Made by a program: the position numbers and the translations under genes
Notes under the pieces: model-generated
What the model was told of the DNA's origin: nothing
The model's input: only the letters and a program-made list of their open reading frames with translations
The model's database searches: none
Source of the DNA: Zetaproteobacteria bacterium
GTDB lineage: Bacteria; Pseudomonadota; Zetaproteobacteria; Mariprofundales; Mariprofundaceae
Length of the DNA stretch: 12,777 nt
Assembly: GCA_021545665.1 (NCBI GenBank)
Contig: JAJRTX010000256.1
Coordinates: 1-12,777, forward strand
Reading direction: 5' to 3'
In this document: in pieces, positions 1-6,661 of the stretch
Layout: each line of letters begins with the position of its first letter
Position numbering within the stretch: position 1 is the stretch's first letter

Positions 1-354
1 ACCAAAGAAGAACAGGCGGTACGCTTTGAAAAACGCCGCACCGACCCTCTGAGACAATGGAAACTGAGTGAAGTCGATCTGCAAGCTCAGGATCGCTGGG
101 ATGAATTCACCGATGTTAAATACGAGATGCTCAAGCGCAGCCATACAACCGAATGCCCCTGGACCATCATCCGCTCTAATAACAAGCACCTTGCCCGGTT
201 AAATGCCATCAAGGTCATTCTGAACACAGTGCCCTATGAGCAGCTGGATAGCACACTGGAATACACACCAGACTCCAGTATCGTTGTTTCCGGCACCAGA
301 GAGCTGAAAAAAATGGATGCCCAACGAATTGAAAGTGGGCACATTACCGCCTAG
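1..354 (+). CDS. ppk2: Polyphosphate kinase 2 (class I PPK2), 3' part only
   Basis: The frame is open from base 1, so the 5' part of the gene lies outside the window; 117 residues are visible before the TAG at 352-354. PPK2 enzymes transfer phosphate between inorganic polyphosphate and nucleotides, and class I members mainly make ATP or GTP from ADP or GDP plus polyphosphate in the cytoplasm. The visible part matches the family C-terminus: EEQxxRFxxRRxDPLxxWKLSxxD near residues 3-26, RWDEFTDVKYEML around 32-44, CPWTIIRSNNKHLARLNAI around 51-69. The RF..R..DPL..WKLS order is typical of single-domain class I proteins. The catalytic Walker A and lid residues lie upstream and cannot be checked. 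An intrinsic terminator follows within 20 bases, so this is the last gene of its transcript. The family call is secure; the class is inferred from similarity to the Pseudomonas-type enzyme. Confidence 0.9.
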   Translation, partial: TKEEQAVRFEKRRTDPLRQWKLSEVDLQAQDRWDEFTDVKYEMLKRSHTTECPWTIIRSNNKHLARLNAIKVILNTVPYEQLDSTLEYTPDSSIVVSGTRELKKMDAQRIESGHITA

Positions 355-372
355 CAGGCTGATAAACATTAA

Positions 373-419
373 TCAGCCACTGTTTCAAACACCCCTGAAT
401 CAGTGGCTGACTTGTTTTT
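373..419 (+). terminator. Rho-independent terminator after ppk2
   Basis: A perfect 10-bp inverted repeat (TCAGCCACTG at 373-382, CAGTGGCTGA at 401-410) is extended inward, after one mismatch, by TTCA/TGAA (384-387 with 396-399). This leaves an 8-base loop. The run CTTGTTTTT (411-419) follows. It sits 18 bases after the ppk2 stop. The minus-strand HD-GYP gene ends at 448, so the hairpin could also serve that transcript, although the opposite side (ATAAACATTAA) gives only a weak U-tract. Confidence 0.9.
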
Positions 420-447
420 GATGGGCTTTAGATAAAGGAGAAAGAAG

Positions 448-1590
448 CTAACTAAACATACTTTCTTCAAACTGCCGCTGTATTTCTTCAATCTCTTCAT
501 GATGCGACAGCAAGGCGTCAACACAATCCTGATCCAGCTTTTCCCCCGCCATTTCAGCCAGGGCCTCAAAAGCCTCATCATTGCTCCAGGCCTTTTTATA
601 AGGTCTTTCACTGGTAAGGGCATCAAAAACATCAGCAACAGCGACGATACGCGCCTCCAGCGGGATATCATTGCCAGAACGCCCCTCCGGGTAACCTGTG
701 CCATTGATAGTCTCGTGATGGTAGGCCGCAATGTTACGCAGGATATTGGCATGTGAGATGTTATTCATGCCAAAGTTTTCCAGTAATTCATCAATGATCT
801 CCTTACCCTTTTGTGAATGGGTGCGCATGACGCTCATTTCATCTTCAGTAAGCTTGCCCGTTTTTAGCAGAATGTGATCCGGAATGGCAATTTTGCCAAT
901 ATCATGCAGAGGTGAAAACATGAATATCTGTTCGATGTAGTCATCATCAAGCTCATATTTATCTGCCAAAATCTCGGCAATCAGGCGACTATAACGCGAC
1001 ATTCGATCCAGATGGCTGCCTGTTTCAGGGTCGCGATGATGAGTCATATGACTGGTGGTTTTAATCGCCGCACCAAGCGTTTGAATGGTGCTTAGTTCAT
1101 TAATAAGCATCAATGAGATGAGGTGGCCATGAAGGTCCAGTTCTTCTAATGCCTTTTCAGTAAAAACCTCTTTTTCGTATGAATTGAAAAATAAAAATCC
1201 AAAAAAGTCACCATTATTAAACATCGGCATGGTGTAGCTGGCGGCATAGCCTTGCCTTCCCAGACGCCTAATATGTTTTTTGTCACTGTCCTCAAAGGTC
1301 AGCATGTTATTGATAACGCGAGATTTTCCTTTTTCTAATATTTCTTTCAAAGACGGCGCGTTATCAATCAACGATTGATAATGTTCCAGTGGATTATCTA
1401 CGCCACTGCTATGCAGATAGGTTTTGAGTATTTTTGTTTGCGGGTCATAAAGGGCAATAGCAATGCGAGCAATAAAAGGCATATTTTTTTTAACGGCACT
1501 ATGGGCTGCGAGCAACTTACCTTTCAGTTCTCCCTTCAGGTTGAGAAAAGATAAGGCATCATTATGTGAAAAATCCTGTTCGTTACTCAT
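448..1590 (-). CDS. GAF/HD-GYP domain cyclic-di-GMP phosphodiesterase
   Basis: A 380-residue soluble protein with no membrane segment. Residues about 20-165 resemble a GAF-type sensory domain; about 175-370 form an HD-GYP domain, the family that hydrolyses cyclic di-GMP (some members cleave 3',3'-cGAMP). The metal ligands expected from family structures are all visible: E189 and H193 (ETGSH), H229-D230 with K233 (HDIGK), H258, H291-H292 and D320. The E-x3-H pair is the feature of trinuclear-iron members. The GYP signature reads NGTGYP (296-301) where DGxGYP is usual, so a D-to-N change stands next to the site but not at a ligand. The start chosen is the ATG at 1590, preceded by AGGGA seven bases upstream; an in-frame GTG at 1617 would add nine residues but has no comparable ribosome site. 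A consensus -10 lies about 45 bases upstream. The signal sensed by the GAF domain cannot be inferred. Confidence 0.92.
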   Translation of the reverse strand: MSNEQDFSHNDALSFLNLKGELKGKLLAAHSAVKKNMPFIARIAIALYDPQTKILKTYLHSSGVDNPLEHYQSLIDNAPSLKEILEKGKSRVINNMLTFEDSDKKHIRRLGRQGYAASYTMPMFNNGDFFGFLFFNSYEKEVFTEKALEELDLHGHLISLMLINELSTIQTLGAAIKTTSHMTHHRDPETGSHLDRMSRYSRLIAEILADKYELDDDYIEQIFMFSPLHDIGKIAIPDHILLKTGKLTEDEMSVMRTHSQKGKEIIDELLENFGMNNISHANILRNIAAYHHETINGTGYPEGRSGNDIPLEARIVAVADVFDALTSERPYKKAWSNDEAFEALAEMAGEKLDQDCVDALLSHHEEIEEIQRQFEESMFS

Positions 1591-1633
1591 CTGATATTCC
1601 CTGCTATTGCTATACACAAATCATGACTAAATC

Positions 1634-1639
1634 ATTATA
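1634..1639 (-). promoter_or_regulatory. Candidate -10 box of the HD-GYP gene
   Basis: Read on the minus strand this is TATAAT, an exact sigma-70 -10 hexamer, 44 bases upstream of the chosen ATG at 1590. The matching -35 is poor: TTCAGG with an 18-base spacer. The inverted repeat TCCC/GGGA lies in the spacer directly next to it, where a repressor could act. This is a prediction from motif match only. Confidence 0.4.
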
Positions 1640-1920
1640 TCCCTATGGGACGATCTTCCTGAAGGCTATATGGGCTTTTATTTCGCAATATATACATTGT
1701 ATTCCTAATGGTTTATTTCACTGCAATCTACAAGGCGAGATGGCAAACAGAGCCTGCTCAGGGGCAGCCGTTTCAAGGAAGATTAATCAGACAGCACTGA
1801 CAAGGCATAGAAACCACACAATTGTTAAACCATGTTAAATGTCAGTTTGAGACATTGAATTGGCAGACCCACAGTGCCATTATTTACCTGAGTAATTTTA
1901 TTGGTTTTTCACACGAATTC

Positions 1921-1929
1921 AGGGGGGGG
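1921..1929 (+). promoter_or_regulatory. Ribosome binding site containing a G8 homopolymer
   Basis: An A followed by eight consecutive G residues lies seven bases before the ATG at 1937. It decides the start of the IscR-like protein at MKLSTKGRYAV rather than at the earlier in-frame start at 1901. Homopolymers of this length can change length by slippage, which here would alter ribosome-site spacing rather than the reading frame. Confidence 0.6.
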
Positions 1930-1936
1930 CACAACA

Positions 1937-2425
1937 ATGAAGCTTTCAACAAAAGGACGCTATGCAGTTACTGCAATGCTGGATCTTGCATTAAATGCTG
2001 ATAGTAACAACAAAGTAACTCTGGCAGATATCTCAGAGTTCCAGGGAATTTCATTGTCTTACCTTGAACAACTATTCGCCCGTTTAAGACAAGCAAAACT
2101 TGTCGCTGGCACACGCGGCCCAGGCGGTGGCTATAGACTATCCCGGCCGGCCAGTGAAATCTCCATTGCAGAGATTATTCATGCTGTTGATGAACGTACC
2201 GGCAAAGAAAAAGTAATGAAGATCAATGAGCGTCATCAAAAAACACAGCAGCTATGGCAATCGCTCAGTGACAACATAAACGACTACCTCACTAAGATCA
2301 GTCTGGGTGACATCATTGACAAGGATCATTTTGAGTCCACCAAATCTACCTCAGAGCCAGCTGATGATAATCATGGCATCGACACCTGGTCAGACTCACA
2401 GCGTAAACACACATCTGTAACATGA
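1937..2425 (+). CDS. IscR-like Rrf2-family regulator without Fe-S cysteines
   Basis: A 162-residue protein, the same length as E. coli IscR. The N-terminal winged helix is very close to IscR (STKGRYAVTAMLDLAL, QGISLSYLEQLF around 37-48, wing RGPGGGY around 71-77), including the Glu of YLEQLF that IscR uses to discriminate DNA site types. The C-terminal part keeps AVDE, LW..LSD and the ISLGDIID segment but the loop between them is four residues shorter. It contains none of the three cysteines or the histidine that hold the [2Fe-2S] cluster in IscR; the whole protein has no cysteine. It should therefore bind DNA independently of cluster status, or sense something else. No isc genes follow: the next gene is on the other strand. 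Start chosen by the strong ribosome site and by alignment with IscR. Family call is sure; the regulon is unknown. Confidence 0.9.
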   Translation: MKLSTKGRYAVTAMLDLALNADSNNKVTLADISEFQGISLSYLEQLFARLRQAKLVAGTRGPGGGYRLSRPASEISIAEIIHAVDERTGKEKVMKINERHQKTQQLWQSLSDNINDYLTKISLGDIIDKDHFESTKSTSEPADDNHGIDTWSDSQRKHTSVT

Positions 2426-2549
2426 TTGAATTCGCTGCTGCCCCGTTAGCTTTCATCGCAGTATTATCTGATTAATCTTCAGTGAAACAGCTCCCCCCTG
2501 AAAAGAGCCGTCAGATCCTGCTTTGAAACAGATTCAGTTACAGCCATGA

Positions 2550-3074
2550 CTACACAGGCTTTAATAGCGCTTTCACTTTGACTTTATTATTGGTATCCCT
2601 GCTTTTACGGATCAGCTCATCAGTAGCAAAACTCAGGTCTGATTTTGCCAGCCTGTCGTATAACACTACATTGACTGTCGCAGCCAGATTCATGTAGCCT
2701 AGGGTTGGTATATAAACAACGCCATCGGCATTATCAATCACCTCTTGGCTGATCGTGCCGTCTTCAGGGCCAAAAATATACATCGCACGATCAGGGTGTT
2801 GGTATTCAGGCAAAGGGGTCGCTCCTTCAACCAGTTCTATACAAACAATTTTCATACCTTCAGGAATGCACCCCTGTAGATTTCTTGCAGCGGTTAAGGG
2901 AATCCTGCTACTAACCGCCTTTGTATCCGTATTTAGTTTAACCGCACGGTCATAACGTTCGCCGGTATAAAAAACAGCGTCAACGCCATAACAACCTGCG
3001 GCACGCATAACAGCACCGACATTGGCTGGACTTTTAGGTTTGGTTAGACCGAGACTTACATTGATTTTTTTCAT
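2550..3074 (-). CDS. SPOUT-class (TrmH/SpoU family) RNA 2'-O-methyltransferase
   Basis: A 174-residue stand-alone SPOUT domain. Such enzymes bind S-adenosylmethionine in a trefoil knot and methylate ribose 2'-OH groups of tRNA or rRNA, acting as dimers. The three SpoU motifs are present: NVGAVMRAA (18-26, with the conserved N18 and R24), IFGPEDGTIS (100-109), and the knot motif YIPTLGYMNLAATVNVVLYD (121-140). There is no extra N-terminal RNA-binding domain, so it is closest in size to TrmL-type proteins, but the substrate cannot be read from the sequence. The start is placed at the ATG at 3074 (MKKINVSLGL); a TTG at 3092 would add six residues. Its ribosome site is weak and the upstream deaminase stops only 21 bases earlier, which suggests translation coupled to that gene in one transcript. 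Confidence 0.88.
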   Translation of the reverse strand: MKKINVSLGLTKPKSPANVGAVMRAAGCYGVDAVFYTGERYDRAVKLNTDTKAVSSRIPLTAARNLQGCIPEGMKIVCIELVEGATPLPEYQHPDRAMYIFGPEDGTISQEVIDNADGVVYIPTLGYMNLAATVNVVLYDRLAKSDLSFATDELIRKSRDTNNKVKVKALLKPV

Positions 3075-3095
3075 GGATACAACAGCCAGCAATGG

Positions 3096-4100
<1,005 letters not shown>

Positions 4101-4304
4101 TCACCTTGCCAGTCTAAAAAGATAAGGCATCATTTCTAGCGCCCTCTTCAAGATCATTATCATAAACCCCGTTATGCCAGTTTGAACCGATACTTAATTT
4201 GTACACAGGCAGGCATAATCAACATTTAAACATTGACTCCACCACCTGGACTCAAATCAGTATCAGTACGAATAAATCATTTTTTAATCTAATAGTGAAA
4301 AGTC

Positions 4305-4310
4305 TATACT
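4305..4310 (+). promoter_or_regulatory. Candidate -10 box of the cupredoxin-fusion gene
   Basis: TATACT, one base from the sigma-70 consensus, 37 bases before the ATG at 4348. The region 17 bases upstream (TTTTAA) does not resemble a -35 box, so an activator or another sigma factor may be needed. The 4098-4347 region otherwise shows only AT-rich sequence and small tandem repeats (ATCAGT twice at about 4257-4268, AATC three times near 4317-4328). Confidence 0.3.
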
Positions 4311-4347
4311 CGATTTAATCAATCAATCTGTATGAGGTCAACGTAAC

Positions 4348-5658
4348 ATGTTCATCCACTGGAACATATGGCAAATTAAGCTGTTAACCAGAAGTATCAC
4401 CCTGTTGATATTGCTCCCTGCAGATATCATGGCTCAAGAGATGCTTTCCACAGACAATGAGGGACATACATTTTCTGTGACCAGCGGTAAAAAAACTGAA
4501 GAGCACCCATTCTATAACCAGGGTAGTCAGCTGGGGTTTGCGGTTGATGGTGTTTTTGGTAAGGAAATCATTTTAACACGTGGCAAGACATATATTTTTG
4601 CTGTGAACAGCAGTGTTAAACATGACTTTTACTTTTCTCGCAAAGCCAAGGGCTGGGGCACGGGCACGGTGACCGAAGGTATAACCGGGCAGTTCATCTA
4701 CAAGGGTAAAATCAAATTCTCACCCAATGACCAGGTTCCTGAACGTATCTTTTATGCCTGCCGAAATCATAAATATATGGGCGGTCTGGTTCATGTAATT
4801 AACGAAGGCGATACGGTTACCCTTGAGGGATCAAATCTAAATGCTGCAATTAAAGCCGCATCTGGCATTATTTCAAACGAGATGGTCAAACAAAAAATCA
4901 CTATTGTAAAAACAATAACTGAGGGCAAAGCCGCTAAGAAGGTCGAAAACAGTCAGGATTCATCGGCGCGAAAATTATTGAAAAAAGCAAAAACCAATGT
5001 TTCAGCATCAGAAGCGGCACTAAAAAACAACAACAACCGTGAAGCCCTTAAACTGGCAAAAACAGCGCTGGCCAATGCAAATGATGCTATCACCATGGTA
5101 ATGCATGAAAGCGCAACAATCGATCATCGCGACAGGTACACCAAACTTCTGAAAAGCTTTAGAATCTACAAAGATTCCTATGCACAACAATTCACACCGG
5201 CTGAAGATCAGAACGACACATCATTTGATTCAAAAATCAGCCCGGCAGCATTTCAAAAAATGGATGATAACGCGGTTAAACTGTCAATGAACGGGCAATA
5301 TGAGGCCGCATATAAAATCCTTTCAAAAGCCCAGACATCGATTACAACAGCCTTAATCAATGTATTCCATGGCCAGGAGGTTTTTTACGACAAGAACTTC
5401 GAGACAGCTGAAGAAGAATTTGAATATGAATTCGCCCGTTATAAAAGCTTTGAGGATCTGGTCCCCCTGGCTATTTCACTAAGGCACCCTAGCCCAGGCG
5501 CGATTAAATTAATCAATCGCTATACCGACAAGGGAAAAAAGATTGCAGCAGAAGCAATCGATATCGCCGCTCAAGGCGACCACGCCATGGCGGTACTGGG
5601 TTTACAGGAATCAACCAGACAAATCCAACGCGCGCTGGCCACAGCAGGGGTTAGATAA
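4348..5658 (+). CDS. Exported cupredoxin-like protein with C-terminal helical repeats
   Basis: A 436-residue protein of unrecognised name. Residues 1-30 look like a Sec signal peptide (K11, R15, then a hydrophobic ITLLILLPADIMAQ core with cleavage likely after Q30). Residues about 38-155 form a cupredoxin-like beta domain whose type-1 copper ligands are visible: H92 in VKHDF, then C138, H141 and M144 in CRNHKYMGG. The C-x2-H-x2-M spacing is the short amicyanin-type loop. Residues 200-436 are charged and alpha-helical, in three similar units (about 206-252, 299-341 and 382-434), each ending in a pattern like L..A....I..AL; one stretch (348-371) is rich in E, F and Y. It should lie in the periplasm or on the cell surface. 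A role in copper binding or electron transfer follows from the ligands; the partner is unknown. GAGG precedes the ATG by ten bases. It is monocistronic as far as can be seen. Confidence 0.8.
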   Translation: MFIHWNIWQIKLLTRSITLLILLPADIMAQEMLSTDNEGHTFSVTSGKKTEEHPFYNQGSQLGFAVDGVFGKEIILTRGKTYIFAVNSSVKHDFYFSRKAKGWGTGTVTEGITGQFIYKGKIKFSPNDQVPERIFYACRNHKYMGGLVHVINEGDTVTLEGSNLNAAIKAASGIISNEMVKQKITIVKTITEGKAAKKVENSQDSSARKLLKKAKTNVSASEAALKNNNNREALKLAKTALANANDAITMVMHESATIDHRDRYTKLLKSFRIYKDSYAQQFTPAEDQNDTSFDSKISPAAFQKMDDNAVKLSMNGQYEAAYKILSKAQTSITTALINVFHGQEVFYDKNFETAEEEFEYEFARYKSFEDLVPLAISLRHPSPGAIKLINRYTDKGKKIAAEAIDIAAQGDHAMAVLGLQESTRQIQRALATAGVR

Positions 5659-5752
5659 AATAGCCTCCGATCAAAAATGGAGACCACCATTATCTGCTAA
5701 AATACCCTGATTAAAAGCAGGTGATGTAGCCGCTCTCAGGAATGACCACTGT

Positions 5753-6106
5753 ATGACCAAAAACCAGCAAAAGATCCGTTTCCTGCGCCAGCGTATCCCG
5801 TCATTTAAATGCCAGCCGGGCTGCCACGACTGCTGCGGCCCGGTCACAACCTCCAGCGAAGAAATGGCCATGCTGCCTGTCAAAAGTGAACAGGAACATG
5901 AAGCGGCATTGGCTGAACTAAGCTGCCCGCATCTGGGTGATAATGGCTGCCAGGTCTATGCTGAACGGCCTCTGATTTGTCGTCTGTTTGGCACCACTCC
6001 CCGCCTCACCTGCCCCAATGGCTGCAAGCCGGATATTATGATTGATGAGAAAACCGAACAGCAGATTTATCAATTCAATCAACAAACACGTCAAGTCCTG
6101 GTTTAA
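5753..6106 (+). CDS. YkgJ-family cysteine-cluster protein
   Basis: A 117-residue cytoplasmic protein with nine cysteines in the pattern of the YkgJ (zinc/iron-chelating, CxxxCxxCC) family: C20, C24, C27, C28, then C58, C66, C76, C87 and C91, with the characteristic ERPLICRLFG around 71-80. The family is thought to bind Zn or an Fe-S centre; the biochemical role is unknown. The ATG at 5753 has AGG 12 bases upstream, a loose ribosome site. The gene ends only five bases before yheU, so the two are very likely co-transcribed. Confidence 0.88.
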   Translation: MTKNQQKIRFLRQRIPSFKCQPGCHDCCGPVTTSSEEMAMLPVKSEQEHEAALAELSCPHLGDNGCQVYAERPLICRLFGTTPRLTCPNGCKPDIMIDEKTEQQIYQFNQQTRQVLV

Positions 6107-6111
6107 GCCCC

Positions 6112-6333
6112 ATGATTATCCCTCATACAGAAATAGCCAGTGAAACCCTGCAAGCCCTGATCGAAGAGTTCGTTACCCGTGATGGCACTGACTATGGTGA
6201 ACACGAAGCATCCATATCCCAAAAGGTTCAACAGATCATGGTGCAACTGGAGCGGCAGGAGATATTCATTATCTACAGTGAGCTGCACGAAACCTGCACA
6301 CTTATCAGCAAAGAAACACTAACAGGCTGTTGA
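6112..6333 (+). CDS. yheU: YheU family (UPF0270) protein
   Basis: A 73-residue protein that aligns along nearly its whole length with E. coli YheU: MIIPHTEIASETLQALIEEFV, then RDGTDYGEHEASISQKV (around 23-39) and the conserved YSELHET (55-61). The function of the family is not established. It follows the YkgJ-type gene by five bases in the same direction. The last residues (TGC-stop) do not resemble the usual YheU ending; they coincide with the sequence CAGGCTGTTGAAA, which looks like an insertion-sequence end, so the native C-terminal residues and stop codon may have been replaced by an insertion. The conserved core is intact, so it is probably still functional. Confidence 0.92.
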   Translation: MIIPHTEIASETLQALIEEFVTRDGTDYGEHEASISQKVQQIMVQLERQEIFIIYSELHETCTLISKETLTGC

Positions 6334-6440
6334 AATTCTCCCGCCGCCCCACTGGCTTTAGTAGGCTATGCGGAACGATATTTTTCAGAACACCTATTAC
6401 ATGCGCGGCGCAGATATTACCCAAGAGCATTTATTGAAAA
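6323..6440 (+). mobile_element. Decayed left end of an IS1182-type insertion sequence
   Basis: CAGGCTGTTGAAA (6323-6335) resembles the terminal sequence common in IS1182/IS5-superfamily elements. About 65 bases later, at 6401, an ATG opens a frame beginning MRGADITQEHL, a typical start of IS1182-family transposases (MRGxD.xQE.LF). The similarity stops after about 12 residues and the frame ends at TGA 6467-6469, so only the left end and the first codons survive. No right end or target duplication can be seen. The assignment rests on remembered family patterns, not on a search. Confidence 0.42.
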
Positions 6441-6507
6441 AGCGGAGCGTCTTTTACAGAGGGGTTTGAAAAAGAAAAAACCGGGGCCAAGGGGAAATCG
6501 TAATTAA
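6334..6507 (+). pseudogene. Start-less open frame with protein-like composition
   Basis: Directly after, and in frame with, the yheU stop, 57 codons are open to a TAA at 6505-6507. They contain no ATG, GTG or TTG. The peptide looks coding-like in its second half (AERYFSEHLLHARRRYYP, then FIEKAERLLQRGLKKKKPGP, a basic tail). It overlaps the IS-like remnant in another frame, so at most one reading is real in the shared part. It may be a fragment of a transposase or intron-encoded protein C-terminus, or chance. I do not recognise a family. Confidence 0.25.
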
Positions 6508-6534
6508 GTATTGTGTCCACCTTATCCCCCAGAA

Positions 6535-6617
6535 TCTGAGACCGGAACCCAGTGCGTTAGTAGCACACGTGGGGATATGCACGAGGAATGCCGAGTGACC
6601 GATATTCCTATCGTGAC
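6535..6617 (+). mobile_element. Group II intron 3' remnant: domains V and VI
   Basis: Two consecutive hairpins match the end of a group II intron. Domain V-like: GAACCCAGTGCG from 6545, with CCCA 6548-6551 pairing TGGG 6570-6573 and GTGC 6552-6555 pairing GCAC 6563-6566, with a three-base bulge ACG at 6567-6569. Domain VI-like: CACGA+GGAAT (6580-6589) pairing ATTCC (6604-6608) and TCGTG (6611-6615), with TA unpaired at 6609-6610. A6610 is a bulged A eight bases from an AC end at 6617, as expected for the lariat branch point and 3' splice site. TCTGAG just before domain V is also usual. The catalytic triad AGC reads AAC (6546-6548), so splicing is probably lost. No reverse transcriptase gene and no 5' GTGYG end are present nearby. 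Confidence 0.65.
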
Positions 6618-6661
6618 CTGTTCAATAGCAACTGACGGCGTGAGACAACATTTTGATGCTG

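Larger units (their letters stand above)
1591..1936. other. Divergent intergenic region between HD-GYP and IscR-like genes
   Basis: This 346-base stretch separates two divergent genes. Short frames here start without ribosome sites and look non-coding. It holds a good -10 for the HD-GYP gene near 1634-1639 and a small inverted repeat TCCC-TAT-GGGA beside it at about 1641-1651. On the iscR side only weak promoter matches are visible (TTGGCA at 1860-1865 with TATTTA at 1881-1886, a short 15-base spacer). No clear IscR-type operator palindrome was recognised by eye. Confidence 0.5.

Noticed and set aside
127..354. Separate 75-residue gene at the left end
   Set aside because: The frame is open from base 1 and is continuous with the PPK2 C-terminus; the internal ATG is not a start.
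1566..1838. Possible 90-residue protein in the divergent intergenic region
   Set aside because: Overlaps the HD-GYP start and its promoter, has no ribosome site and no recognisable sequence pattern.
2482..2530. Direct repeat TGAAACAG twice and a weak GCTC/GAGC hairpin between the convergent genes
   Set aside because: Arms of four to eight bases without a T-run; too short to claim a terminator or attachment site.
2550..3074. Identification of the methyltransferase as TrmJ because trmJ neighbours iscR in E. coli
   Set aside because: The protein is much shorter than TrmJ, lies in a convergent orientation and forms an operon with the deaminase; motifs support only a general SPOUT call.
4257..4328. 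Short tandem repeats (ATCAGT, AATC) upstream of the cupredoxin gene
   Set aside because: Two or three copies of a short unit in AT-rich DNA are expected by chance.
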